Shown: positions 12,720 through 26,726, counted from the first letter of the stretch. The stretch is DNA of 64,000 nt from Diprion similis (GCF_021155765.1 NC_060107.1:1470501-1534500); one strand, 5' to 3'. The notes: generated by a model not told the origin, from the letters alone. A program made the numbers and translations.

Positions 12720-13477
12720 TAAAGGTTTCAGCGTAAAAAAAAAACACTTTTTTCGTGAATTTTTTCTGAATGTACGGATTGAGTTAATTCATCGAAACCT
12801 TTTGTACATTATTAAGCATACTTTCCACAATATTCTGTAATTTTTTCATGTAGAAATATTGAAAAACAAGCCGGTGACAGAGCTTTTTTTCGTTACTCCT
12901 CCAGCTCAATAAACTTTAAACATGTTTTTCTCAAAACTACTTTCTCAAAGTCCGTGTTTACTGCCATTTACAAACTGCTTGACCGAGTCATTCCAAACTT
13001 GGTACACATTTTCTACATATAAAATACCCCCTCACCCCCAACGTTTAGTTAAAAATTTTTTTTAACATTAAGAGGGTTTTCCACCCACAAAATGGCGAAA
13101 TTTTTTATGTAAAATAGCAGTTTACACTTTAGATGGCCACCAATAATTTTTAAATGAAAAAAAAAATAACCGTAGAACGTTGGGGGGAGGATTTGATAAT
13201 ACTTTGACTAAATTTCGATGGATTTTAATTTCAGATAATTTCCGACCGAGATATAGTGAACACCGCAAATGTTTTTTTCCTGAGACGTTCTTTGGCAAGC
13301 TCTGTCACTGGCTTGTTTCGCAATATTTCTGCATAAAAAAATTACACAATATTATTAAAAGTATGCTTAATAATGTACAAAAGGTTTTAATGAATTTGCT
13401 CAATCCATAATTTCCAAAAAAATTCACAAAAAAAGGGTTTTTTCTTACGCCGACCCCCCCCCCCCCCCCCCCCCCCC
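12702..13477. mobile_element. Diverged palindromic (fold-back) element next to the satellite
   Basis: The left arm (about 12713-12885) and the reverse complement of the right arm (about 13290-13470) match at roughly four bases in five by eye. Shared words include CTTTTGTACATTATTAAGCAT, which is close to perfect in both arms, and a stretch ending GTGACAGAGC. Inner arms match more weakly around CCCCCAACGTT (about 13040 and 13170). The outer ends are a G-run on the left and a C-run on the right. No open reading frame or clear target duplication is seen. It could be a non-autonomous DNA transposon or a rearrangement at the satellite edge. Confidence 0.55.
13454..13477. repeat. Poly-C run
   Basis: An uninterrupted run of about 24 C closes the palindromic element. 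Its length should be treated as uncertain, since long homopolymers are often miscounted. Confidence 0.85.
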
Positions 13478-14781
13478 TCAAGTACACTGAATATTTCATC
13501 GCACCTATCCGAGGATCGTCACCCCTACCTATGACTCCTGCGCATTTTGTAGTGAAAATTTCAATTTCAGGTGGCAAATTTACACTCCTAGGAGTGCCAT
13601 CAATCAATCTGCGCACCCTCTTGTACACCGTTCTATCCCATCCTGCAGCTTCCACGATTCCTTTTTATAATATCCTTCTCTTTTATGCATCATCCTCCTC
13701 TTCGAGTTGTCACTCGATTTTGCTGCTGCTATTCGTTCGACTGTATACCATGTTGAACGTGCTTTCGAACGGACGGGTCTTTGTTTTAAATAATTTAGCC
13801 CATCTGGCAGGGAACTCTTTTTCTCCTTTTTTCGTTTCCCTTTTCTTTATACTCCTTTTTCTCTTTTTCTTCTTTTTCTTCTTCTGCATTTCTTTTCTCC
13901 AGCTGCCGTCAGCTTCTCTCTTTCTCTTACTCTTTCTCTCCCTCTCTTTCTCTATCGTTAGTTTAATGCAATGTCCGTTCCGTGATTGATGCCTCCGTTA
14001 CCATCCGAAATTAAAGCTATAACGTTATCCCCGCACTTATAGCTGTATCGCATGCTCTATGCTAATACCAGCTGCTTCCACACACCGTCAACACGTGAAT
14101 GTTCAATCTCAGCATACGTATACCTATGTATATACGCGATGATAAACATATTCTTTTTACCTCATTTTTTCCTTCTCTTTTTCATTATCCTCGTCTCTTT
14201 CTAAAGATAAATCGTTGTATACGTAGATTGTTTTTACCTAACGCCGGAGTTGTATACTTGTTAGTAAGATCCATCGTATTTTCGTCTTCCGTTATTGTGT
14301 GTCTACATGTGTGTGGGTATTTCTTGTGTAGTATATAATGCAAAGCGGCTGTGTAAAAATTTGTATAGAGCGAACGAATATTATATATACAGAGACAATA
14401 ATTATACAAAGCTTCTGCACACGTCTCTACAGTTTCTTGAAACAGTTATGTATACATACGTACATACATATATACGCGTGTGAATGTTTTTTTCTTCCAA
14501 CGAAATCTTCCACCGACAACGATTTATCAACCATTTGAAACCGTGACCATATTTGTGGACGGACTATGACCACGGAGCAAATTGTAAAACGATCCTTTTT
14601 TCACCTCCAGCTCAATCAGGTGGTGAAGAATTAATGAACTTATAGCTGTGGCTTGATTTGTTCGTAGCTACCAGAGTCCGTGTAGAACTTTCGACCGATC
14701 GCTTGCCTTGATTTATTCATAAGGAACCCGCGATCCTCGATATCGTGTAATAACCCGAGATGCTCGTTTCTATGTTCACAG
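13478..14781. other. Non-coding, probable intron before the first visible exon
   Basis: No exon with convincing splice sites and protein-like coding is seen here. The stretch includes a pyrimidine-rich part (about 13820-13960) with many TTTCTC/CTTTTT units and a part rich in ATACATA words (14440-14480). It is probably the 3' part of the intron that also contains the satellite. Confidence 0.5.
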
Positions 14782-16661
14782 AAAATACGACATCCCGTAT
14801 CCGACTTTCGTCCTCTACGCGAACCGCGTTCACAACATGTTGGGACCGAGCGCGGACGGCGGAGCCGGTGAGTGTTAGTTGCCATTTTTTATTTACTACC
14901 CTCCCAGCTTTAACCCCTTTTTAAAACATAAAAAGTTAGTCAAAAAAGAAACGAATTTTCAAGCCGGAATGAAAGTCAAAAGTCATCATTATACTCGATG
15001 ACATGTTCAGATCATATGCAACCGAAGCTACATTTTGCATTCCTACGTATTGAAATGTTGCTTCGGTTGCCTGCTGCTGGCTTTGAACGGAAAATATTAC
15101 AGAACATTCCCGGTATATCTACTTCTCGAGAAACTTAAACTTGCTCTCACAAAGATCGTTAAAATACATGATGTGAAACCTTCTGAATTGATGAACCTAG
15201 ATAGCTTCTTCATTCGAGTAATATTCCAGTGTCGTATTCAAGTGGACAGCTTTCCTTCTACAATAAAGATGAGTTACCTTACGGTCTAGAGTCCGGTTCC
15301 AGGGTAACGAGAGGTCACAGAACGTAGTAGATTTTTCTCACCCCATACCACCTGGTCCCCGGCGATCGGCGGAGGGTTCGCGACATCTTCCTGGGTGGAT
15401 TCCCAAAGGATGTAGCGATCCTGTGCCGCCCCTGGCGCCGCGATAACATTCGCCTTCTCTTTTTGCCGCAGATCTCCGACCCAAGGGCCGTGGGAGGCCT
15501 CAGCGCATTCTTCTCGGAGTTTGGCCGGATGAGCACATCAGAGGTGTGATCAGAGCCGTCGTCTTCCGCGACGGACAGTCCGCCCACATCGTCAAGGAGG
15601 AACCGACCACGTTGTACCCTAGCCTCGCCAGCTACGCCGCGTGTAACGGTCCCGAGGGTGCCGTCAGCCCTGGAGCTGCAGTTTCCGCCGCCGTGGCCGC
15701 CGTCGCCCAAGGTGAGTACGAGAAAAAGAGAAAAGAAGAAGAAATTTTATCGTCCGTACGTGCGTGAAACTTTATATAAAGTTATTCTGTGCGATTGTGG
15801 CGGTAACAGAGGCACTCGGGTCGCCCGCAGATAGGCAACTCGGCATACACGGTGACGGGCGTACTTCGGGTTGCCTGCCCGCAGGCGTTTCGATATTTCG
15901 TCTTGGAATAGACAAGGTCTACAGATGGACGAGTGGACAAGGGAGGTCTCGTCGCATGGTCGCTATTTTTGTTCCAATTTGTCTATAGTTTGTAGGTATT
16001 TTGCTACAGTCTGAACATGATTACAGAAAAACAAGAAAAAAAATTAATAAACCTCGGGCGCCGCCATTTGCAATCGCCATTTTTGTTCTCACGGAAAATT
16101 CCTCGTGTGGAAACCTTCCTGTATTTATTCGTCTATCTACGGACCTTGGAAACGGAATGTGAAACGGAATATGAAAAATCTAGCGAACTTATTTCTGAAT
16201 CGTAATTCCTTGTTTCAGGTTTGCGTCACCAGGTTTGCAGCATGGTGGCAGCGGCGCACTCCCAACAGCACGACATGATCGGTACCAACTTGTCGTCGAA
16301 TCTGTCGACCAACATTCAGGCGGCGCTGCAGGCGCAGCATCAGAACAACGGCAACTCGCCGCTCAACCTCGGATTGGCGAGTCCAGGTTCCGGACCGCCG
16401 GAAAGTCCGATGGAGAGCCCGCTGGCGAGTCCGTTGGGTCCGCTAATGGATCCGGGACACATCCCAGGCAACGTCGAGGTCGGAATCGGGGTCAGCGGGA
16501 TGACGTACAAGCCGACTCGCAGTTTTGTAAGTCCAAGGCCGGAGAACCTCTTCCAGGAGGATATCGCGGACCTGGTGAAGAGTCCCCATCACACCTTGAA
16601 GGACAAGGATAAAATACCGGTGAAACTGGAGCCTCTCCAGGCAGATTCTAGGTGCGAATAG
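14782..16661 (+). CDS. 3' three coding exons of a probable nuclear regulator (unrecognised)
   Basis: Exons are 14782-14867, 15472-15711 and 16219-16661, joined in phase (codons split after base 1 at both junctions) and ending in TAG. The first exon starts inside a codon after TTCACAG, and its frame has no ATG before a stop upstream, so earlier exons must exist; about 255 residues are visible. The first exon reads YDIPYPTFVLYANRVHNMLG. The second begins with an AT-hook-like GRGRP and continues ILLGVWPDEHIRGVIRAVVF, then a sumoylation-type VKEEP. The last exon is rich in Ala, Gln, Ser, Pro and Asn, with SPLNLG, repeated ESP/ASP motifs and a second VKLEP near the C-terminus. This looks like the activation or repression half of a transcription factor or chromatin protein. 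I cannot name the family; a BTB/Psq-type regulator is one possibility. The exon structure is well supported, the function is not. Confidence 0.75.
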
Positions 16662-17460
16662 CGTCCGGGTGTGGAGATCTAATCCTCCAAGCTTCTGCGC
16701 CCCGCAAGAACTCCTGTTTCCCGGTCGCGTTGTGTTCTTCCTCGTGTCCTGGATCCTTGAGTTTGACGGGATTTCATTCTGTGCACATGTAGAAACGACA
16801 ACTGGCTACTACTGGGAGTAGGGTATCTACATGGCATAGAATCACGCGCACAATTATGCGAGATTCCTGTACATATACACTGTTTTTCCCAGTTTGTTCT
16901 CCATTTTTTTCCAGAAAAGAAAAAGAGGAGCATAAACAAAAGTACATACAAATATGTACATCGGAGAAAACAAATAAAGAAAGAAAAAGAAAAAAAAAAA
17001 CAACAACAAAAAACAAACAATTATCGAGTAAATACATGTACGCGTAGTAAAGATTGTCAAATGGTAGTATGACGAAATTTACTCTTAGAAATTTGAACAT
17101 TATATCGAGGCTAGTTTTACGCCTGTTGACAAACAACAAAACGTATGATGTGTATAACAAATGCGAATAATTTTTGTAATTATTGTAATGTAGAAAGAAG
17201 AGAAAAGAAAAGGGGGAAAAAAATAATTTAAAACAAAACATTCGACGCGTTTATACAACCCGGACAACTCTCTCACTAAATTGCCTTCTGTAATGTAAAG
17301 GTGTGCAGCAGCATCGCCCACGTGTATAAGAATATTCGATAAAATTGAATTATACATATATACATACATATAATATTATATATTACAATTATTATAATAA
17401 TGATAAAAATAATAACCACAATAATTACATAGTTATTATTATAATAGCTTTAGTAATAAC

Positions 17461-17489
17461 GATAATAATAATAATAATAATAATAATAG
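17461..17489. repeat. (TAA)n microsatellite
   Basis: About nine TAA units with one imperfect edge lie in the AT-rich stretch after the nuclear-factor gene. Confidence 0.85.
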
Positions 17490-19570
17490 TAATAATAAAC
17501 GATTAAGATTACTGGTACCCATTAAAATGATAAATGCGCAGCGCATGAAATAAATTATAGCAGCATATAAAACCGATGTAATAAACGAGGAAGTAAAGGA
17601 AAAAATATTTAAAAGAACACACAATGTTATTGTCCCGTAATTCCGTTGATAACATAAAATAAGATTAGATTCTATGCACGCATATTAATATAATTACAAA
17701 ATACGAAGAACATGTAGGAAAAAAGCAGACGAGAAAAGAAGAAAAAGTAACAAAATCAAAAAAAAAAAAAAAAAAAAAAAAGAAAATTAAAACAATGCAC
17801 GACAGAATCAGAACATGATACGCTTGATATCAAAACGCGTCGTTCGAGGCGCAAGGCTCTGGATACGTACAATAAAACGTTTTTTTTTTCTCTCTTTTTG
17901 TTCTGCTACGCCAAACGCGCAAATATAAGAACGACACATAAACATAAGTCAATGCAAGGAACGATCGATTGTTATTTGATTATTGTACAGAGTGATTTAT
18001 TGGAAAAAAAATCTGTACGACTTACACGTACATTTATGATTTTTATTTTATTTCTTTTCATTTATTCGATATTCGTTTCTGTTTTTCCCTACCTGCTGTC
18101 AACAAAAACTTACCAATTATCGTTTTCATTAGTAGCAAATTTGCGCCGCTTCCAGTCTTTGTCAGCAGCAATCATTTCGACTGTATTTCGATAGGGCAAA
18201 AGAAAAAAATAAACAATACAATTTGATAACGGTGCGTAAAAGCCGAAAAAAAAAAAAAAAAAATTCGAACAAACAAACCCGATGGCTTAAAATCAAAAAA
18301 AAAAAAGAAAAAGGAAAAATATAGAACTGAAAAGTTGTTTCATAAACAAAACTGTGCGTAAAATAATTCGCGCGTCATCGTGAGGTATATTACATAATGT
18401 TAAAAAATAAGTCGTATAAATATACAATTGAAGAATTGATGACGATAATAATAACCTCGGAATTAACGCGCGCGGGGCGGAAAAAGAAGGGGAAAAATTT
18501 TTTCGTTGAAAGAATTGATATTATTGATGGAAAAGTACCCTTGTGAGTTAATAAATTTTCTTTTCTGGTTTCCCGGTTTGCCGGTATCGATGTCGTTGCG
18601 TGTATATAAAAGAAAAAAAAAAAAAAAAAAAATCATAACAATAATGTATCTAGGCGAAGGTTAAAATTTATTAAGGTACATGAGGGGCGCGGAGGCTATA
18701 ACTGCGGAATATGTAATCTTGCCACGAACAATAGTATTACCTATACATACATATATACATATAATACAGTAGGGCTTAAAATTCGATTTTTCCCTGCCTG
18801 CAGCCTTTCCAGCGTATTTTATCATAACTTATCGCTACACACACGCACGCACACACACAAGCATAAAAGCTGTTACATCATTCAGCGGAGTTCCAGCTGG
18901 CGGTATTGTATGCGCATATTATATGAGGTCAAGTAGTAATACGCTATATTTTCTAAGATATAATTAAAATCGGTACAAAAAAGAAAAAAATGAAAAACCA
19001 CGGAATGTCTACTATATATATACGTATACGTATACATTCATTATACATAGCGCTACGCACGATCAGCGACATTTTTCAATCTACACAATATAACAAAGCG
19101 TACCGTCTAATAGTCACACACACGCCGCTGGGTAGAGTGTAAAAAATCAGAATAGCATGCACAAAAGAAGAATGGCCATAAAGAAAACAGAAGTCTTCGT
19201 TTTATCAAAGTCTCACCCCTGCCGCGGTGTTAAAATTTTCATTTCAATTAGTACCGTAACAAAATTTTTCGATAATAAATACGATCTATCGTTTTTATAT
19301 AGCATGAAGAAAACAGAATAGAAAGTTCGATGACAAGTGTTGATAATTGAAAAAAAAAGAGAGTTAATTAAATAGAATAAATTCAATTCTACGGGGTGAG
19401 TCGGTGAGAAAACATTTGAAGAAGCGTAAGGGTCACCTGGGACCCAGTAATATTACAAGAAGGAACAAAAAGTGTCGAAATTTTCAACACAGTTGAATAA
19501 AACTGTACGATTAAAAAGTAATGCTACGCTGCATCAGCTGTTTATAGGGACACTTGAAAAATATATAAGA

Positions 19571-19571
<1 letters not shown>

Positions 19572-19609
<38 letters not shown>

Positions 19610-19636
19610 GTTGCTGTTGTTGTTGTTCTTGTTGTT
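19572..19636. repeat. (TTA)n then (TTG)n compound microsatellite
   Basis: About twelve TTA units pass into TTG-rich units. The low-complexity Asn/Leu frames it creates on either strand are artefacts. Confidence 0.9.
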
Positions 19637-20191
19637 ATTATCTACATTTAATAATAACGCCAAATTTATTATAAGTAATACAATTTTCAACACGCCCAAT
19701 GCACATACCCAAAATACTCGTACAACGCGTCAAACTGATGGGCCATATGTCGAGTCAGTTTTTTTCCAGCTTTCAGAAGTTCAGAATTAGACTAAATAAA
19801 ATTCAAAGAGTTAAATAGGTGATAACTAGATTTCATTAAATGCAATATACCTACAAATATACATCAATATTATATTATACGTGCGATTAGGCAGCTATCT
19901 ACTATACCTCCCCCCCCGCCCCCCCCCAAAATCACTTTCTGCTGTACACAATACACAATATTATACCCAATAAGATATTATGTTGGGATACCGTGCATCT
20001 TGATAATTGTTACGTTTATCAATATGATAATAATAATAATAAATACAATATAATTACATGATACATAGATCCCATACGTTAAGTATATGATACCTATATA
20101 GTTGTGCTGTCCATATATGTCGTCGTGTCCGTACAGTAAAAACGAAGCAAAGAAAGAAGAAAAAAAAATATATATATAGAAAAACAATTAA

Positions 20192-20228
<37 letters not shown>

Positions 20229-20331
20229 CCAGTATGTCTAGTATATTACAGATACATATGGATATTTAACGTATTAATAAGTTTAGCCCGCAACAAAGAG
20301 ATATTGGTGGTAGAGAAGAGTTGGTGAAAGG

Positions 20332-20340
<9 letters not shown>

Positions 20341-20364
<24 letters not shown>
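20341..20364. repeat. (AG)n microsatellite
   Basis: Twelve perfect AG units follow a GA-rich lead-in from about 20331. Confidence 0.9.
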
Positions 20365-20881
20365 GGACGTCGTGAATCAAGTGAATAATGAATCACGGAC
20401 ATTATATTTTAATTCAATGATGGTATTCGTGCGGAAAGACAGGGCGAGAACATCAGCCTGCGGTTGCGAAACTATAATTTCAGCGAATCTCATATACATA
20501 CATACATATACGCACACGCAATATACATATATATATCCATACATAATAATCATAACTGTCTTACTTTATTCTGCAGAGGTCAGCAATTTTATTATTATTA
20601 TCATTGTTATTATTATTATTGTCTTTTTTTTTCTCTCTTTTCACATACATGGTATGATTATTATTCTCTTGTGAACTTTCTAGTCACTCGACGACAAAAG
20701 CCTCTTCTTCGTATAATATAATGCATTTCCGCGGCGAATGAATTTCACGAAAGAGAATTTAAAGTGATATAGTGTATTTGCGTACCAAGGGCGGAAAGTG
20801 GGTAATTTTTATCTGTGTGTAAAATTTTCAGAAGGTACGAGTCGCAGGCTCGCAAACCGGCGACGAGTAATACGAACACAC

Positions 20882-20899
20882 GGGGTCAAAAATGACCCC
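20882..20899. promoter_or_regulatory. Perfect palindrome of two nuclear-receptor half-sites, 4-nt spacer
   Basis: GGGGTCA, four A, then TGACCCC form a perfect 7-bp inverted repeat in an island of more even base composition (about 20840-21140). The arms contain the RGGTCA half-site of nuclear receptors in inverted order (IR4). In RNA the same bases would make a 7-bp hairpin with an A4 loop. Either role is inferred. Confidence 0.35.
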
Positions 20900-23800
20900 T
20901 CGCTCTTGGTACACACCGTATCTTTTGTAAGTCACGAATAGATTTTGCGTTCTTTTCTTGCCAAAAGTCTGGGATCAAATTGCATTGATGAATTAATTGG
21001 AATGCGTATGTAATCGGGAAATTAGTACATTGTGTGTATATCAGGACGATAAAGTTACTTTTCCGCCCGCTGTTGATTGCAATTGACCGCCGGTCGGTAA
21101 AGAAGAGTTACTTTCGTATCGAACTTTAGGTAAGAAAATGGCGGAAATCCTTGCGATGCGTTACAAAATAAATTACTTTTCGCGACTCTTCGAATCTGTT
21201 AAATGAAATATTGAAATTGGGCGGCTATTTCGATGATTTTTAATTAGAAAAAAAAAAAGAAAGTATATTCTTGCTATACGAATAAGACGAGAAAAAAAAA
21301 AAAAAAAATACGGAGAGAAGAAGAAGAAGGAAAAGACACATGTGATATAATTAGAATTTTTAAATTGAAAAATTGAAGAATTATACGCGTGATTGTATAC
21401 ATATATGTATAGTTTTTTTTTAATACAGTCTTCGTATTACAAGAGTGTACTTTTTACTGATACATTCGAGAAACATGAAGGTAAAAAAAAAAAAGGTTGA
21501 TTAGCTAATCAGTTGCGCCGAAACGTCTGTAAGTTATCATTTTTGTGACTGTTGAGAGATGATGAATAGTTTGAGGAGGAATTGTGTCGTGAAAATTTTT
21601 CGATGTGTTATCATATATTATTATAAATAAGTATAAGAGCGGCGAATATGTACAAAGAAAAAAAAAAAGAGAAAAAAAAACATTTCTACTTTAGTTTCCG
21701 TTGTTCCTTATTATCGTTTTCATATTTAAACAAGGAAAAGAAGAATAAGACAAAAAAGAATGATAGAAAGAAAGAAAGAAGAGAGAAAAATATCGGCGAG
21801 ACTTTACCTTACTGTTTATTAAATATAAATAATAGGATTATCATCACTATTGTATATCTAAACTCGATTAATATTTATGGTAAACTTGTAAAATAACAAT
21901 AATAACAACGCCTTCCTGCCGTATATATTTGGGGTATGCCAAGAGTGAATTTATACGTGAAATTACTTGAAATTAATTTAGAACCGGGAGATGGGGAAGT
22001 ATTTGAATAACAATAAAAAATATTAAAACAATAATAATAATAATAATAATAACAATAACCGCCATTATGATCATCGTAAATGGTGAAGAGAGAAGGTTCT
22101 TACGTTATACGGAAATAATATAAAGAAATTATGCATCAGTTGTATGATAAATTCATTGACATAGTACATGATATTCTGTGGAATTAAATATTTCCGACGA
22201 TCCTGTAAAAATCAATTCGCGTGGATATTTTACGCATCGACATATATAAATATTAAATGTCTAAGTAAAGATGTGTGAAATAGTTCTGTAATTGAATATT
22301 TTTATTTTATCACGGTTTGCGGGACTTGCAAGTAAAAGTAAAAAAAGATCTGCAAACCGGGGCTGGTTTTTATTATTATTTTTAAGAATTATCGTTTGAC
22401 TTGTTTAACGAGAGTCCTTGCCAAGTGTTGAGACTTTTTTTCGTCATCAACGCGAATCATTAAGAATTTCCAGTAAGCAAAATTATTAAATTATAAATGT
22501 ACAACTTGACTAGAAAGTCAAATTCATTAAAACGAAATTCCAAAACAATGTTGACGCAATTTTTTATTTATTTTTTTTTCATTAAAGTGGCCTTCGTGAA
22601 AAAAATAATTAGATACTGTTTTTGCTTGACTCGAAATAATTGATAAGAGATAAGAAAAACTGTGGTTAGTTGCAACGCGATTGAGAAAGAGAATTTAGGC
22701 AAAAAAAATAAACTAAAGAAACTAAATTATAATAAAGAAGAAAACTTTTGTTATTTAGGAATAAAGGAAAAATTGTGGTTTCATCGTGTGAAAATTTTTT
22801 GTCACAAGTCGAAAGTATATATATATGTATATACACATATATAAATAGGTATATTATCCTTTGGATTTGATTACATAATGAGAAAATAAAATTTCGGCGG
22901 CGAGACAAACGCGTCTAATTGAAGACAAATTTAATGTGAGATAAATAGGAAGAAAGAGGAAAAATAAATTTTTTAAAAAATTATTCTTGATACAAAACGT
23001 TTTTGTGCAAAAAATTACATTGAGCTGGAGTGAAGTGAAATGATGAATAGACGCGGAGGTGGAACAAAAATTAAGAATTAAATTTTGTCAAATGAAAGTT
23101 TCAAAAGAAACAAAAAAAATGAAAAAATATTTCAATTAAGGCTTTTTGGTAAATAAATATATTTACATCATTGCGTATAGACGCGAGTGTGCATTAGCGG
23201 TATTCGGAAAAGAAATCTATTCAAGAAGGCGAGAAAAACAGTGAGATTCTAGGACTGTCTTGTGGGAGTTGAGTAAAAATTAATTATCCAACCAAAAAAA
23301 AAAAAAAAGAAAAGTATCTATATATATATATATACACACATATATTATATGATTATCTGTATTTAAATTAAAAATATCGATCTCTAGAAACAAAATTTTT
23401 ACATTTAGGCTTAAATGTGTTCAAAAGTGAAAAAAAAAAATAAAAATAAATAAATAATAATAATAACATAGAATACTTACCAAGTCGTGAAAAATGCGTT
23501 GTAAATTTATTGCGAGGATTTAAATTGATGATGGAGAGATTTAATCAAAGATGCGAGTTGAAATAGAAGGAAGAAGAAAAGAAAACAATTAAATTGTGAG
23601 AAATTAAATTATTAGTAAATATTGTGTATAAAGAGTAGTAAGTGCCTTCCAAAAAATTTAAGGAAAAAAAAAAAAAGTAAAAGATAAAAATTCCCTAGAT
23701 CGACCACTTGTGTAACAAAAAGTCATAAAATAAATTTAAAACACAGACGCAAAAAAAAAAAAAAAAGAGAAAATAAAAAGAAATTTTAACGTCGTGTGTA

Positions 23801-26670
23801 GGTACTTAAGAATTTTCAAAATTCGCTAAACCGAGAAGAAAAAGAAAAGAAAAGAAAAACAGTGAGATCGTTTCATTTTTCCGAATTTTCTCATCAACTA
23901 TAGAAATACGTGTGATGGTATAACTATATTTTTCGTGATGCGTTTGATTTTTTTGTATTCTTTCGATTTTTTTTTCTTCTTTTTTGCTTTGTTCCTCGTT
24001 TATTATTATTCTTATTTTTTCTTTTTTTCTTCAATATATGTATATATATATATTCGTGTCGCGAGGAAAATTTTCGAAACGCGACGAAGGAATATAAGAA
24101 ATGAGATATAATAATTTATAGATAAGCTAAACGAGTTTATACGAGTAAAATTAATTTTAAAGTACAACTTCTCCTTGCAATCGTGCATAAAAAAAATCAA
24201 TGCGTATTAGCATTGAAACAAGAGATATAAGGAAAAAATAAATAAATGAACAAGAAAAAAAGAAAAACAGATTGCAAAAATATACATCAATTGCCGTTGC
24301 TAAACAAGTCCGACGATTTTTATGAAAATTGTATTTGAATAGAATTCATTAATACATAATACATTATAATCGATAAAAGTGTAGCAAAAAAAAAAAAAAG
24401 AAAAAGAAAAAAGAAAAAAAATTCTAAAAGAACAAACCGAAACCGGTTATACCCTGAATGGCACGTTTCTTATTATTTTTACTTACATTCGCGGTTCCGT
24501 ATAACAAGACTATATACGATAGAAACAAAAATAAACTCTCTCAAACTTAGTTTACACTTTGTCATAATATTATTAATAATAACAATAACAATAACAATAA
24601 TAATAATAATAATAGGTATGTATAACGTAACTGTGAACAAATTCCCTAACTTTATATATACACGTATATATATATATACGACAGCAGAGAAGATAATAAT
24701 AATAATAACAACTGCATGCATAAATGTCGATGATTATCCCATGCCATAGAATATTGTTATAATTAATATTATTATGCTAAATATTGATGGAAGTTTTTGG
24801 CAAACACGTGCAGCTATACGCATACCTGTATTGACGCAAACCCGATATATTTGCGTAAGATTTCAACAGGATATCGTTATATTTGATTTGCTTGGTACTT
24901 AATTAATCAGTCGCGTTCGAAAGCGTGAGAAAAATAGAATTATAGAAAGGAAAAAAAAAAATTTCTAAATTGTTTACCGTGAAGTTATAGTACATACATC
25001 AACAATAACGAGTCGTTATATTCATCTATTATCTACAAAGAGATGATATGAATAAAAATAATAAGAATAAAAATAAAATAATGCTGTACGCGTGTTGTGA
25101 TTAGTTTACAGTAATATATTAATAACGATGTAGAGGATACATACATATATATATATATATATATAGAAGATTGCATATGTAGTAAAAATGTAGCGGTAAA
25201 TTACACGAGGAAAAAAACAAACAAAAAAAAAAGGAAAAAACAGAAAACCAACAAAGAAACAAATAGAAAATCAATTGAAACAAAAATTATGTACTGGATA
25301 AGCGCAAATCGATTAAGCCAACATCGTTTTTTGACGCTTTTCTTTTGTTCACAGTTCGCTTCTGCATGATCAGTAATTATTTTTTTTTCTACTTTCGACG
25401 TGACTAGAATCGATGCCAAAGACGTTATGAGTCCCGTAACATCTTTGACTGTGTTGATTTGTTATTATAAATAATGATTGATCGATTGATTGATTATTCG
25501 ATTATTGAACAATGAATATCGTATATATCGATGGTTGCAGCAATAATCATTATCACACACCGATAATTAGATACATAGATAAATACTATGTATAAAATAA
25601 TGATGAAACTCTATGTTATAACAATAAAGAATATACGCCCGTAGTTATAACAGTAATAAATATATTTTACATGTAACGTGCAGTTATAATTTTGCCGAAA
25701 TCTTTAATATCGCGTAATTGTGCGTAAAAAAGAAAAAAGAAAACTGAAGAGAATAATAAAACAGTAATAATAATTGATAAAGAAAGAAATTTTAAATTTA
25801 CCGATCATCTCATTATTTATCAACACGCATAATACTTTATTGAATTTTGTCTTTTCTTTTTTTTTCTCTCTGTCTTTGTAAATAGATATAATAGTAATAA
25901 TATAATATAAGGGGAGGGCACTTGCTGGCAGAAGAAAAATAACTGAAAATAAAAAAAAAACGGAAGATTTATAAGTGCCAAAGATTCAACTATTTTTGAC
26001 ACGAAAATCATTCATCCGGAAAGAAATTTTTATTATTCAAACTTTCGTTGATTAATAATTTAATCAATCATTTACAAACCTGAAAGGTTAAAATAAAAAC
26101 ACCATTTGGCACTAACGATAAGAGACACGATCGAGTTTTGCGGATTTCATTAAGAGGCCTAATTTTTTTACACGGCACGTCGTCGCGCGAATCGCTTTCG
26201 AACATTATGTTACTATTAATTATTATCAATGAATATTGTTTAGTTACTATTATGGATAATTATTAAAAATTATTACTATTAATATGATCATTGTTATCGT
26301 CGTTACTGTAATTATTGTATATTATTATCATCACTGTATTACTAGTACTATTATTATTATTAACATTTCGATTACGTTGATAATATTTTTCTTTAGCAGT
26401 TATTTCAATTGTAATTTAACGGAAAACCCACTGTTATAACTCCTACCCAGAAGCCGTCATGTGAATATAGAAGATTGCACTTTGGTAGGATCGACGCATT
26501 AAACTCGAACCACCGGGTAGATAAAAGTCGTCATAATATAAATACAACACATTATATACCTATTATCAATAAATAATCTGTATACCTACCGACCTAATAC
26601 ATAGCATAAAAATGTAGAGAGCCAGAATTGCAATAATCATTAACGAACAATCCGTTGTCACATTATTAAT

Positions 26671-26726
26671 TTATATATATATATATATATATATGTATAT
26701 TAATATACATATATATATATATATAA
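26671..26726. repeat. (TA)n microsatellite, interrupted
   Basis: Two TA runs are separated by a short GTATATTAATATAC palindrome. Confidence 0.85.

Noticed and set aside
13531..13989. 152-codon plus-strand frame rich in Phe, Leu and Ser
   Set aside because: It comes from a pyrimidine-rich low-complexity stretch, with no domain and no usable splice context.
16774..17241. 155-codon minus-strand hydrophobic frame
   Set aside because: It is the complement of an A-rich tail with GAAA and AAAC repeats; the Phe/Leu content is compositional.
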